The position numbers and the translations under genes are program-made. DNA of 64,000 nt, taken from Mesorhizobium sp. Its GTDB lineage: Bacteria; Pseudomonadota; Alphaproteobacteria; Rhizobiales; Rhizobiaceae. Shown here in pieces: positions 19,201 through 27,721 of the stretch (position 1 is its first letter; every line of letters begins with the position of its first letter). Below the pieces are notes generated by a model. That model searched no databases. It saw nothing but the letters and a program-made list of their open reading frames with translations, and was not told where the DNA came from. Where the stretch lies: positions 1-64,000 of the forward strand of contig SAQG01000017.1 of NCBI GenBank assembly GCA_004020315.1, written 5' to 3'.

Positions 19201-20370
19201 TCAAATGGTTGGCCCAACCGTGCCGTGATCGACGGTCAGGAACTGCGCGCGTCCCTTGAGACTGGAAAACAGCGCCGCATCGGTTCCGGTCATGAACGCT
19301 TGGCAGTTCAGCTCTTCGAGGATCGAGAACAGTGCGGCACGCCGGCCTGCGTCGAGATGGGCGGCGATCTCGTCGAGCAGCAGTATCGGCGTCATGCCCG
19401 ACATCTCGCCGGTCAGCCGGGCATGCGACAGGACCATGCCGACCAGCAGCGCCTTCTGCTCGCCGGTCGAGCAGAGTTCGGCAGGCATCGCCTTGGGCCG
19501 GTGCCGCACCACGAGATCCGAACGGTGCGGGCCGTCGAGCGTGCGCCCGGCGGCGCGATCGCGATCGCGGCCTTCGGCAAGCGCTTGGCGGAACCGCTCC
19601 TCGACATCGACAGCCGCGGTGGTGCCGACTTCGCTTTCCAACATGCCCGACAGGCCGATGTCGGCTTGCGGAAACGGACCGGCGCTTGGCAGCCTGTCGA
19701 TCATGGCGGCGAGCAGGCGCACAAGTTCGGCACGCGCCGCGGCAATCGCCACACCCGTTTCGGCCATTTGCGTTTCGATCGCATCGAACCAGGCGCCGTC
19801 GCGCGAGCCTTCGGCGAGCAGCCGATTGCGGCCCCGCATCGCTTTTTCGTAGTTGAGCGCGCGCTGGCCGTGGCCCGGATCGATCGCCAGCACCTGCCGG
19901 TCGAGAAAGCGCCGCCGGTCCGCGGCCGGCCCGGTGAACAATGCATCCATCGCCGGTGTCAACCAGACGACGCGCAGCCATTCCAGCATGTCCTCCGCCG
20001 AGCGTGCTGCCGCGCCATTGATCCGCACCCGCCGGCCGCCCTCGCCGGCGGCGTCGCCGCCCGCCATACCGGTGCCGATCTCGACCGGGCCGTCCGGCCC
20101 ATCGAGCCGGGCATGGATGGCAAAGCCGCCGTCGCCGCCTTCGCGCGCCACGTCGGCATAAGGTGCACGGCGCAGGCCGCGACCCGGCGTGAGCAGGGAA
20201 ATCGCTTCCAGCAGGTTGGTTTTGCCGGCGCCATTGTCACCGGAAAAGACCACGGCGCCCGGGTCGAGGTCGATCGACAGCGTTTCGTAATTGCGGAAAT
20301 TCGTAAGCGATAGCTTACTTATATAGGTCTGCTGCTGATCGCGCTCAGGCTGCTTCGCAACTCCGGTCAT
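19201..20370 (-). CDS. recF: DNA replication/repair protein RecF
   Basis: RecF is an SMC-like ATPase that loads RecA at gaps through RecFOR. The 389-residue product has the N-terminal segment YISKLSLTNFRNYETL, Walker A GDNGAGKT at 44-51, and the C-terminal signature and Walker B in STGEQKALLVGMVLSHARL and PILLLDEIAAHLD. It starts 25 bases after dnaN ends, in the order dnaA-dnaN-recF that is common in bacteria. gyrB is not next to it here. Confidence 0.95.
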   Translation of the reverse strand: MTGVAKQPERDQQQTYISKLSLTNFRNYETLSIDLDPGAVVFSGDNGAGKTNLLEAISLLTPGRGLRRAPYADVAREGGDGGFAIHARLDGPDGPVEIGTGMAGGDAAGEGGRRVRINGAAARSAEDMLEWLRVVWLTPAMDALFTGPAADRRRFLDRQVLAIDPGHGQRALNYEKAMRGRNRLLAEGSRDGAWFDAIETQMAETGVAIAAARAELVRLLAAMIDRLPSAGPFPQADIGLSGMLESEVGTTAAVDVEERFRQALAEGRDRDRAAGRTLDGPHRSDLVVRHRPKAMPAELCSTGEQKALLVGMVLSHARLTGEMSGMTPILLLDEIAAHLDAGRRAALFSILEELNCQAFMTGTDAALFSSLKGRAQFLTVDHGTVGPTI

Positions 20371-20395
20371 ATCAGCAAGACGGCCTCGTTCGGGC

Positions 20396-21514
20396 CTATA
20401 CCCGCATCGGCATCAGCACGTAGAGCGTGGTTTCGTCGGCCATGTCGTGGATCAGCGTCGGCGAACCGGCATTCGCCAGCATGAATTTTGCCTCAGTGCC
20501 AGTCAACTGGGCGGCGACGTCGAGCAGATATTTGGCGTTGAAGCCGATTTCGATCGCGTCGGACGAATAATCCGCGGTCAGTTCCTCGGTGGCGCTGCCC
20601 GAATCCGGATTGTTGACCGCAAGCGTGACCTGGCCTTCTCCAATCGAAAGCTTCACCGCCCGGCCGCGTTCGGACGAAATTGTCGAGACGCGGTCGACGG
20701 CGGCGGCGAAACTCTGGCGGTCGATGATCAGCTTCTTGTCGTTGCCGGTCGGGATGACCCGCTGATAGTCCGGGAAGGTGCCGTCGATCAGCTTGGAGGT
20801 CAAAACGACACTGCCAATGGTGAAGCGGATCTTGGTATCGGACAATTCGGTGGTCACGGCGACATTCGGGTCGTCGACAAGCTTTTGCAACTCACTGACC
20901 GTCTTGCGCGGAATGATGATGCCCGGCATGCCTTCGGATCCTGCCGGCGCATCGATCTCGGCGCGCGCCAGCCGATGACCGTCGGTCGCTACCGAGCGCA
21001 GCTTCAGCTTGCCATCGACGTCATGCGTGTGCAGATAGATGCCGTTCAGGTAATAGCGCGTCTCTTCGGTGGAGATGGCGAATTGGGTCTTCTCGATCAG
21101 GCCCTTGAGCGCAACCGAATCGAGCCGGAAGATATGCGAGAACGATCCGGCCGAAAGCTCCGGGAAATCGGATTGCGGCAGGCATTGGAGGCGGAAGCTC
21201 GATCGACCCGAGGTCACCGTCATGGCGTTGCCGTCCTCGTCGGTCTTCAGCATGACCTCCGCCCCGTCGGCGAGCTTGCGGACGATGTCGTAGAGCAGAT
21301 GCGCCGGAACCGTCGTCGCGCCGCCGCGCTCGACCTTGGCGGGCGTGGCTTCGGTCACCTCCAGATCGAGGTCGGTCGCCTTCATTTCAAGGGTGGCGCC
21401 TTCGGCGCTCAGCAGCACGTTCGACAGGATCGGTATGGTGTTGCGCCGCTCGACCACGCGATGAACGTGGTTGAGCGACTTCAGGAGGTTGGACCGTTCC
21501 AGGATAACACGCAT
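20396..21514 (-). CDS. dnaN: DNA polymerase III subunit beta (sliding clamp)
   Basis: The ring-shaped clamp that tethers DNA polymerase to the template. The 372-residue product contains three clamp domains of about 120 residues each, beginning MRVILERSNLLKSLNHVHRVVERRNTIPIL and ending with the family's closing LYVLMPMRV, part of the cleft for clamp-binding peptides. It follows dnaA by 200 bp, in which a terminator hairpin lies, so it probably has its own promoter. Confidence 0.97.
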   Translation of the reverse strand: MRVILERSNLLKSLNHVHRVVERRNTIPILSNVLLSAEGATLEMKATDLDLEVTEATPAKVERGGATTVPAHLLYDIVRKLADGAEVMLKTDEDGNAMTVTSGRSSFRLQCLPQSDFPELSAGSFSHIFRLDSVALKGLIEKTQFAISTEETRYYLNGIYLHTHDVDGKLKLRSVATDGHRLARAEIDAPAGSEGMPGIIIPRKTVSELQKLVDDPNVAVTTELSDTKIRFTIGSVVLTSKLIDGTFPDYQRVIPTGNDKKLIIDRQSFAAAVDRVSTISSERGRAVKLSIGEGQVTLAVNNPDSGSATEELTADYSSDAIEIGFNAKYLLDVAAQLTGTEAKFMLANAGSPTLIHDMADETTLYVLMPMRV

Positions 21515-21605
21515 GACGAAACAGGCTCGCTTGAATGAATGAGCGGGTCTCCGGCAAGCGGCAACCCGCGAAAGGTCTGAACAGGCTCAGAATCTGCACA
21601 AACTG

Positions 21606-21665
21606 ACAGGAAAAAACCTGTAAACGCAAGCCCGCGCTACCGGTTCGGGCCGGTTACGCGGGCTT
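21606..21665 (-). terminator. Terminator hairpins downstream of dnaA
   Basis: AAGCCCGCG (21628-21636) pairs with CGCGGGCTT (21657-21665), and inside it ACCGG (21639-21643) pairs with CCGGT (21650-21654). On the minus strand the stem is followed by a weak T-rich stretch, and then ACAGG/CCTGT arms (21606-21610, 21617-21621) around six T. The position after the dnaA stop and before dnaN suggests partial termination between the two genes. Confidence 0.6.
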
Positions 21666-21714
21666 TCTGGGGATAAAACTGGCGAAGTCCGCGAGCCGGC
21701 GTTTTTCGGGCCGG

Positions 21715-23259
21715 TCAGGCCTGATCGTTGATCAGTCTTCTCAGCAATTCGAGCTCCTGCGCCAGCGTGTTGTCGACGCCTGAAAGATCCTCGATCTTGC
21801 GCACGGCATGCAGCACCGTCGTGTGGTCGCGGCCACCGAAACGCCGCCCGATCTCCGGCAGGGAGCGCGGTGTCATCACCTTCGACAGGTACATGGCGAC
21901 CTGCCGCGGCTTGACGATGGTGCGCGTACGCCGGTTGGACAGAAGTTCCGTCTTCGACACATTATAGTGGCGCGCGACGATACGCTGGATGTCCTCGATA
22001 CGCACCCGCTTCGGCTCGCCCGAACGATAGATGTGGCCGAGGATCTCGTCGATGCGGTCGATGGTGATCTGCGGTTCGAACGACTGGCGGAACAGAAGCT
22101 GGTTGAACGCACCTTCGAGTTCGCGTCCGCTGCCGGTCACCGTGCGAGCGACATGGTTGAGGATCTCCTCCGAGATGTCGAGCGATGCATCGTCGGCCTT
22201 GGCGGTGGCAAGGCGCAGCTTGAGCATGCCGATGCGCATGGCGAAATCCGGTGCCGACATTTCGAGCGCGACGCCGCCGTTGAGGCGCGAGCGGACGCGG
22301 GGCTCCAGCGATTCCAGTTCTGACGGCGGCCGGTCGGCCGCGACCACCACCTGCTTGGCGCTGTCGAGCAGCATGTTGATCAGATGGCAGAATTCATGCT
22401 GGATCGACTTGCCTTGCAGGAACTGCATGTCGTCGATGATGAGGAGGTCGATGTCGCGCAACTGTTCCTTCAGCGTCAGCGCGTTGTTGTCGCGGATCGC
22501 GGTGGCAAACCGCCACATGAAATATTCGGCCGTGAGATAGACGACGCGCGACTTCGGATTCTGCTTCAGCGATTCCGCCGCGATCGCCTGCAGCAGGTGC
22601 GTCTTGCCCAGCCCTACCGTCGCGTGAAGAAAGAGCGGATTGAAGCGCACCGCGCTCGACTGCGATTCCGCCACCGCCTTGGCGGCGGCGAAGGCCACCC
22701 GGTTCGACGGTCCCTCGATGAAGGAGCCGAACGTGTAGCGCGGGTCAAGCGGCGAACCGAGCACATTGTGCCGGAACTCGGTCTCTGCGGGCATTCCCGG
22801 GCGAGGTGCCTGTACCCGCTCCACCCTGCCGGGGCTCGCTGTTCCAGCGGCCAGCGCCGTTTGCGCTTGCCTGGTCATCTTGCGCGCCGGGGCCACTTCG
22901 GGCTCGACGCCGTTGCGCCCTGGACGGGTAGCGGTGCGTACGACGATCTCGATCTTGAGGATTTCAGGATCCTCGTGCTTCCACAACTCGGCGATGAGGT
23001 CGAGATAATGGCCGTTGATCCACGAGCGCAGGAAGGCGGTGGGCACCGAGATGCGGACAATGCCTCGGGACGCCTCGGCGACCTTCATGCGTCCGAACCA
23101 GCTCGAATAGACTTCGGTTCCCAGACGCGCCTTCAACTGGGCCTTGACCCGGTCGAACTTTTGTTCCGCGTCGATGGAAGCCGACATAGCGTCCCCTCCG
23201 GTTAAGGTTCCAGGGAATGGGAGGTCGCCCGTAAGCTCCCTTTCGATGCCGCTCTGCAT
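21715..23259 (-). CDS. dnaA: Chromosomal replication initiator DnaA
   Basis: DnaA binds origin boxes and opens DNA in its ATP form. The 514-residue product has an N-terminal DnaB-interaction domain (about 30-110), a variable linker (about 110-165), the AAA+ domain with Walker A GLGKTHLL near 216 and Walker B LLIIDD near 272, and the C-terminal DNA-binding domain with GGRDHTTVLHAVRKIE. The ATG at 23259 has AAGGA eight bases upstream; a second ATG at 23187 has GGAGGGG upstream and would give 490 residues. Both starts are plausible. The still longer open frame to 23382 lacks family similarity. Confidence 0.96.
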   Translation of the reverse strand: MQSGIERELTGDLPFPGTLTGGDAMSASIDAEQKFDRVKAQLKARLGTEVYSSWFGRMKVAEASRGIVRISVPTAFLRSWINGHYLDLIAELWKHEDPEILKIEIVVRTATRPGRNGVEPEVAPARKMTRQAQTALAAGTASPGRVERVQAPRPGMPAETEFRHNVLGSPLDPRYTFGSFIEGPSNRVAFAAAKAVAESQSSAVRFNPLFLHATVGLGKTHLLQAIAAESLKQNPKSRVVYLTAEYFMWRFATAIRDNNALTLKEQLRDIDLLIIDDMQFLQGKSIQHEFCHLINMLLDSAKQVVVAADRPPSELESLEPRVRSRLNGGVALEMSAPDFAMRIGMLKLRLATAKADDASLDISEEILNHVARTVTGSGRELEGAFNQLLFRQSFEPQITIDRIDEILGHIYRSGEPKRVRIEDIQRIVARHYNVSKTELLSNRRTRTIVKPRQVAMYLSKVMTPRSLPEIGRRFGGRDHTTVLHAVRKIEDLSGVDNTLAQELELLRRLINDQA

Positions 23260-24049
23260 GATCGAGTTCCTTGTCCTTTTGTACCTTTTTCCGCCGGGAA
23301 TGCGCCTCCTGCATCCATGTTTCCGGCGACCGTGTCTTCGCTGCGACACCATCGCCGCCGCCGGCAGATGATGTCGCCTCATTGTCAGGGATCCGGCGCC
23401 GGCTCCTCAGAGCCAGCCCGCTTCGGTCATCTCAGGACAATACAATTCCGCCCGGCGAAACGCCGGCTCGTCATTGATCTGCCATGTACAATTACGCCAA
23501 TCCCCTACCGTACCGAAAAGGCAAACCAAACCCGTACGCGGAAATGATCCACGTCATGAATTCTGCCATTTTTTTGCTGGCCGATTCAGGTTGGGTTAAG
23601 GGCCAACGGCCCGTCCCTCTCGATAGACCGACATTAACGAAATCGCTGTGGAGAGGGCAAGGCCACGACTAACGGATTTTTAAGGAATGTGGTTACCGCA
23701 GAGGGGTTCGCAGCCTGCGTTGCACCGGCTTGTTTTGATAAAGCCATTGTGATTCAAACCCTTTTCCGGCGAATATGAAAAAGGCCGCGTCACGCGAAAT
23801 TTTATGAAATAATTTTCTTGACAGGCAATTGTCCCCCATCCCTCGCACCCGATGTGAACAAGCTGTGGATGACCGTCCGCAACGTATTGAAAAATAAAGG
23901 TGATTTTTGACAGCTGATATTTTAGTCGTGAACGCTTTCGGCAGCTGCGAGTATCAGTAGGCATGTATATGCCGGCAAAGCATTTCTAACGTTGAAATCC
24001 GTGCGGAGTGTTGCTTGCGAGCTTTCTTTTTAAGTACTTGCCGGCAAAC
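23260..24049. other. Gene-free region upstream of dnaA
   Basis: About 800 bases between dnaA and the rpsT terminator without a convincing gene. A 94-residue minus-strand frame (23680-23964) has no family features. The region is less GC-rich than its surroundings and contains short AT-rich blocks, a TTGACA at 23818 and one near-consensus DnaA box, TGTGGATGA (23864-23872, one mismatch to TGTGGATAA). It must contain the dnaA promoter. DnaA boxes are too few to call a replication origin. Confidence 0.6.
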
Positions 24050-24050
24050 G

Positions 24051-24078
24051 AAAAAACCCGGCACGAGCGGCCGGGTTT
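24051..24078 (-). terminator. Rho-independent terminator of rpsT
   Basis: On the minus strand AAACCCGGC (24078-24070) pairs perfectly with GCCGGGTTT (24062-24054) over a 7-nt loop, and the T-run completed by 24051 follows directly. It begins 28 bases after the rpsT stop codon. Confidence 0.9.
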
Positions 24079-24105
24079 GAAAAGGACAAGTTCAGTAAAG
24101 GTATA

Positions 24106-24372
24106 TCAGGCCGACAGCACCTTGAGCCGCTGGGCCAGGCGCGACACCTTGCGGGATGCCGTATTCTTGTGCACCACGCCCTTGGTCGCGGCGCGCATCA
24201 ATTCCGGTTCCGCCACCTTGAAGGCAGCCTGCGCGGCAGCCTTGTCGCCCGAGGCGAGCGCCTCTTCGACCTGGCGGATGTAAGTCCGCACGCGCGAGCG
24301 GCGGTTCTTGTTGATCGCCGTGCGACGGGCGATCTTGCGCGTTGCCTTTTTGGCCGAGGAGGTATTGGCCAT
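24106..24372 (-). CDS. rpsT: 30S ribosomal protein S20
   Basis: S20 binds the 5' and 3' minor domains of 16S rRNA. The 88-residue, strongly basic, three-helix protein begins MANTSSAKKATRKIARR and contains the family core RSRVRTYIRQVEEALASGD and AATKGVVHKNTASRKVSRL. The ATG at 24372 is preferred to upstream in-frame ATGs because it gives the standard N terminus and lies behind AAGAGAGGC. It lies upstream of dnaA on the same strand, as in several Rhizobiales, and has its own strong terminator. Confidence 0.97.
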   Translation of the reverse strand: MANTSSAKKATRKIARRTAINKNRRSRVRTYIRQVEEALASGDKAAAQAAFKVAEPELMRAATKGVVHKNTASRKVSRLAQRLKVLSA

Positions 24373-24551
24373 GATGCCTCTCTTCTGATCTGGTGGGCGC
24401 ATGCGGGATGCCGCAAGGCGCAAAAAACAAACGGGCAGCCACAGGGCCGCCTCGGTTGATGCGGCTTATAGTTCAGCTTTTCCGGCGCGTCAACGCTGCT
24501 TCAGCTTCTTTTTGGCCGCTGTCGCTCGCATCTGCCCGCTGTCGTCACGAT

Positions 24552-25325
24552 CTACCGGTTCGTGAAATTTGGCTTCCGCTTCTCGACAAAGGCCGCCATG
24601 CCTTCCTTCTGGTCATCGAGCGCAAACAGGGAGTGAAACAGCCGGCGCTCGAACCGCAGCCCTTCGGCCAGTGTCGTTTCATAGGCGCGGTTGACGGCCT
24701 CTTTCGCCATCATCACCGAGGGCAGCGAAAAATCGGCTATCTTGCCCGCCGCTTTCAACGCCTCCTCGATCAGCTCGCCGGCGGGCACGACACGGGACAC
24801 CAGGCCGCAACGCTCGGCTTCCGCCGCATCCATCATTCGTCCGGTCAGGCACATATCCATCGCTTTCGACTTGCCGACGAAGCGGGTCAGGCGCTGCGAT
24901 CCGCCCATGCCCGGCATGACGCCGAGCGTGATCTCGGGCTGGCCGAACTTGGCGTTGTCGGCGGCGATGATAAAATCGCACATCATCGCCAGTTCGCAGC
25001 CGCCGCCGAGCGCATAGCCGGCCACCGCCGCGATCACAGGCTTGCGCGCCCGGGTGAACTCTTCCCAGCCGACAAAGAAATCCTGCACATAGGCGTCGAC
25101 AAAGGAGACCGCCTGCATTTCCTTGATGTCCGCACCTGCCGCGAAGGCTTTTTCGGAGCCGGTGATGACCATCGCGCCGATGTCGGCATTCGCGCAGAAG
25201 CCGTTCACAGCCGCGACCACTTCCGCCATGACCTGGGAATTCAGCGCATTGAGCGCCTTCGGCCGGTTCAGCGTGATCAGCCCGATCTTGCCGCGGGTTT
25301 CCACGATAATCGTTTCATAGGCCAT
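24552..25325 (-). CDS. Enoyl-CoA hydratase (crotonase family)
   Basis: Adds water to trans-2-enoyl-CoA in beta-oxidation of short-chain substrates. The 257-residue product has the crotonase oxyanion-hole region AFAAGADIKEM (about 64-74) and GYALGGGCELAMMCDFI (about 102-118), with Glu in both acid-base positions (GGGCELA; QPEITLGVMPGMGG). Length and motifs match the FadB1/Ech1 type of short-chain hydratase. It stands between rpsT and mutM in a conserved Rhizobiales neighbourhood but has no metabolic tie to them. Confidence 0.92.
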   Translation of the reverse strand: MAYETIIVETRGKIGLITLNRPKALNALNSQVMAEVVAAVNGFCANADIGAMVITGSEKAFAAGADIKEMQAVSFVDAYVQDFFVGWEEFTRARKPVIAAVAGYALGGGCELAMMCDFIIAADNAKFGQPEITLGVMPGMGGSQRLTRFVGKSKAMDMCLTGRMMDAAEAERCGLVSRVVPAGELIEEALKAAGKIADFSLPSVMMAKEAVNRAYETTLAEGLRFERRLFHSLFALDDQKEGMAAFVEKRKPNFTNR

Positions 25326-25342
25326 GACTGTATCTCCTCACT

Positions 25343-25433
25343 CGGTCATCTAGCTTACATCTGGCGTCCAGCTCACACTCGGCATCTAGGTCACACCCGG
25401 CACCTAGCTCACACCCGGCACCTAGCTCACAAC
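25343..25433. repeat. Tandem array of an 18-bp unit, about five copies
   Basis: The unit CGGCACCTAGCTCACACC repeats at 25380-25397, 25398-25415 and 25416-25433 with one or two changes, preceded by two more diverged copies (25343-25379, one carrying an extra base). The array fills the spacer between the enoyl-CoA hydratase start and mutM, and its last copy overlaps the mutM stop codon. Copies nearest mutM are most alike, which suggests recent expansion there. It could vary in number among strains. Confidence 0.9.
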
Positions 25434-26335
25434 TGACAGGTCCGGCAATAGAAGGTGGAACGCCCGCTTTGCACGATGCGCTCTATTTGGCCGCCGCAGC
25501 CGTGCTTGGAGCAGGGTTCGCCCTCGCGATCGTAGACCGCGAAGGAATGCTGGAAATAGCCCAGAGACCCGTCGGTCTGCACATAGTCGCGCAGCGACGA
25601 TCCGCCGGCGGCGATCGCATCGGCGACCACTGCTCGAATTGCTTCGGCCAAGGCGTCGCGCTGCTGTTTGGCCTTCTTTCCAGGTTTTGCGATGGTGCCC
25701 GCCTCGCGCAACGGTGACAGGCCGGCGCGCCACAGGGCCTCCGACACATAGATATTGCCGAGCCCGGCTATCAGCCGCTGATCGAGAAGTGCTGCTTTCA
25801 GCGGCGACTTCCGGCCCTTCAGCAGTGAGGCGAGCAGCTCGCCGTCCAACGCATTGCCTGTCGGCTCGACGCCTAGCCCCGCCAGCATAGGATGCGTGTC
25901 GGGCGCCCCTTCGGAAAACAGCATGAAGCCGAAACGGCGCGGATCGTTGAAGGTCACGCGGGACCGGGCGCCTTCAGGAGAGACGATATGGAAGACGACA
26001 TGGTCGTGTACCGCGCTTTTCGAGCGCTCGTGATAAAACGCGCCCAACATTTCGCTGTTATCGGGCATTTCGCTGTCATCGGACGTTTCGATGCGGAACG
26101 AACCCGACATGCCGAGATGGCAGATCAGCACCGGGCCGCCTTCCAGATGCATCGTCAGGTATTTGGCCCGGCGGCCGAGCGCCGTAATCGTCTTGCCGGT
26201 CAGCCTCTCCAAGAATTTTTCGGGAAAAGGAAAGCGCAAGTCGGGCCGGCGTGCCTCGACGCGGGCGATGCGGGCGCCTTCCAGAACCAGCTGCAGGCCC
26301 CGCCGCACCGTTTCGACCTCAGGCAACTCAGGCAT
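25427..26335 (-). CDS. mutM: Formamidopyrimidine-DNA glycosylase (MutM/Fpg)
   Basis: Removes 8-oxoguanine and formamidopyrimidines and nicks the abasic site. The 302-residue product begins MPELPEVETVRRGL, so after Met removal Pro2 is the nucleophile and Glu3 the acid. The C-terminal zinc finger is complete (CSKHGC ... CRTCQL). It is longer than the usual 270-290 residues because of an insert around 82-100 that contains a six-residue duplication (DDSEMP/DNSEML). Its start overlaps the end of deoB by 8 bases. The 3' end overlaps an 18-bp tandem array. Confidence 0.95.
   Translation of the reverse strand: MPELPEVETVRRGLQLVLEGARIARVEARRPDLRFPFPEKFLERLTGKTITALGRRAKYLTMHLEGGPVLICHLGMSGSFRIETSDDSEMPDNSEMLGAFYHERSKSAVHDHVVFHIVSPEGARSRVTFNDPRRFGFMLFSEGAPDTHPMLAGLGVEPTGNALDGELLASLLKGRKSPLKAALLDQRLIAGLGNIYVSEALWRAGLSPLREAGTIAKPGKKAKQQRDALAEAIRAVVADAIAAGGSSLRDYVQTDGSLGYFQHSFAVYDREGEPCSKHGCGGQIERIVQSGRSTFYCRTCQL
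26048..26083. repeat. In-frame 18-bp duplication inside mutM
   Basis: CATTTCGCTGTTATCGGG (26048-26065) is followed directly by CATTTCGCTGTCATCGGA (26066-26083), 16 of 18 bases identical. It encodes the repeated D-S-E-M block in a loop of MutM and keeps the frame. The insert region is not part of the catalytic motifs. Confidence 0.8.
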
Positions 26336-27566
26336 GGCCGCCTATCGTTGCATAGAAGGAGGTGCCGTGACGGCCGCGTGCCAGACCAAGATGCTCGGCG
26401 ACGGTTTCACCGATGTCGGCGAACGTCGTTCTAAGCCCAATGTCGCCGCCAAAGCCGGGCCCGGTGCCGATCACCGGAATGCGTTCGCGCGTATGATCGG
26501 TGCCGTGCCAGGTCGGATCGTTGCCATGGTCGGCCGTGAGGATGAGAAGGTCGCCGTGCCTCAGCCGTGCAAGCGCCTCCGGCAGCCGCCGGTCGAAGGC
26601 CTCGAGCGCGGCGGCGTAGCCGGCAACGTCGCGCCGATGGCCGAACTCGGTGTCGAAATCGACGAAATTGGCGAAGACGAGATCGCCGTCGCCCGCGTCA
26701 TCCATCGCGCCGAGCGCTTTGTCGAACATCGCCATGTTGCCGGCCGCCTTGCGCACTTCCGAAATGCCGCGATGGGCGAAGATGTCGCCGATCTTGCCGA
26801 CCGCGATGACCCGGCTGCCGCGCGCCGTCAGCCGGTCGAGCAGGGTCGGTTCAGGCGGCGGCACCGAATAGTCCCGCCGGTTGTGCGTCCGTTCGAAGCC
26901 GGCGGCGGTTTCCCCAATGAAAGGCCGCGCGATCACCCGTCCGATGTTCAGTGGATCGACCAGCCTGCGCACCACCTTGCAGAATTCGTAAAGCCGTTCC
27001 AGGCCGAAGTGAACCTCATGCGCGGCGATCTGCAGGACGGAGTCGACCGAAGTGTAGCAGATCGGCTTGCCGGTGCGTATATGCTCCTCGCCGAACCGCT
27101 CGATGATCTCGGTGCCCGGAGCATGGCAATTGCCGAGAATGCCCGGCACCTCTCCTTCGCGAATGATCGCTTCGGTCAGCTCGGCTGGAAAGGCGGGAAC
27201 TGTGTCCGGGAAATAGCCCCAGTCGAAGCGGACCGGCAAGGCGGCGATTTCCCAATGGCCTGATGGCGTGTCCTTGCCGCTCGAAATCTCCTGCGCCGCG
27301 CCATGGAAGGCGGAGGCGAGCTGGACCTCGCCGTCGCTGTCGATGCTGAATCCTGTCGCGGTTTTCGCCGCGTGCCCCAGACCGAGCGAGAGCATGTGGG
27401 GTACGAAAAGCGGACCTTTTCGCAGCCCCTCGCGATCTGCCCGGCCTTCCGCGCAGGCTCTAGCGATGTGTCCGAACGTGTTGGAACCGGTGTCGCCATA
27501 GCGCTCGGCGTCGGCCGCGCCGCCGATGCCGAAGGAATCGAGAACAAAAAGGAAGGCGCGCGCCAT
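26328..27566 (-). CDS. deoB: Phosphopentomutase
   Basis: Interconverts ribose-1-phosphate and ribose-5-phosphate (and the deoxy forms) in nucleoside salvage. The 412-residue alkaline-phosphatase-superfamily protein starts MARAFLFVLDSFGIGGAADAERYGD, where the Asp is a metal ligand, and has the second ligand set in LILTADHGNDPTWHGTDHTRERIPV. It reads directly into mutM with an 8-base overlap. Confidence 0.95.
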   Translation of the reverse strand: MARAFLFVLDSFGIGGAADAERYGDTGSNTFGHIARACAEGRADREGLRKGPLFVPHMLSLGLGHAAKTATGFSIDSDGEVQLASAFHGAAQEISSGKDTPSGHWEIAALPVRFDWGYFPDTVPAFPAELTEAIIREGEVPGILGNCHAPGTEIIERFGEEHIRTGKPICYTSVDSVLQIAAHEVHFGLERLYEFCKVVRRLVDPLNIGRVIARPFIGETAAGFERTHNRRDYSVPPPEPTLLDRLTARGSRVIAVGKIGDIFAHRGISEVRKAAGNMAMFDKALGAMDDAGDGDLVFANFVDFDTEFGHRRDVAGYAAALEAFDRRLPEALARLRHGDLLILTADHGNDPTWHGTDHTRERIPVIGTGPGFGGDIGLRTTFADIGETVAEHLGLARGRHGTSFYATIGGHA

Positions 27567-27721
27567 TGCAGGGATTCATTATTTTCGTTTGTCTGTCCGC
27601 CCAGACATAGGGGGCCGCGCCGCCATTGGCAATTCGGAACCAGACGCCTTGGCGCGCTAGGTGAGATGTGGCGAAATGCCGGCATCGGCGTGGATCGGCG
27701 AAAAACCAGCGGGGAACTCAC

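Noticed and set aside
23680..23964. 94-residue minus-strand frame before dnaA
   Set aside because: No family resemblance, and its composition differs from genes here; the region is better read as control DNA.
23260..24105. Chromosomal origin beside dnaA
   Set aside because: Only one near-consensus DnaA box was found. In studied Rhizobiales such as S. meliloti the origin lies near hemE, not dnaA. A GC-skew plot of the full chromosome would decide.
25343..25433. CRISPR-like array
   Set aside because: The units are contiguous 18-bp tandem copies with no spacers and no cas genes nearby.
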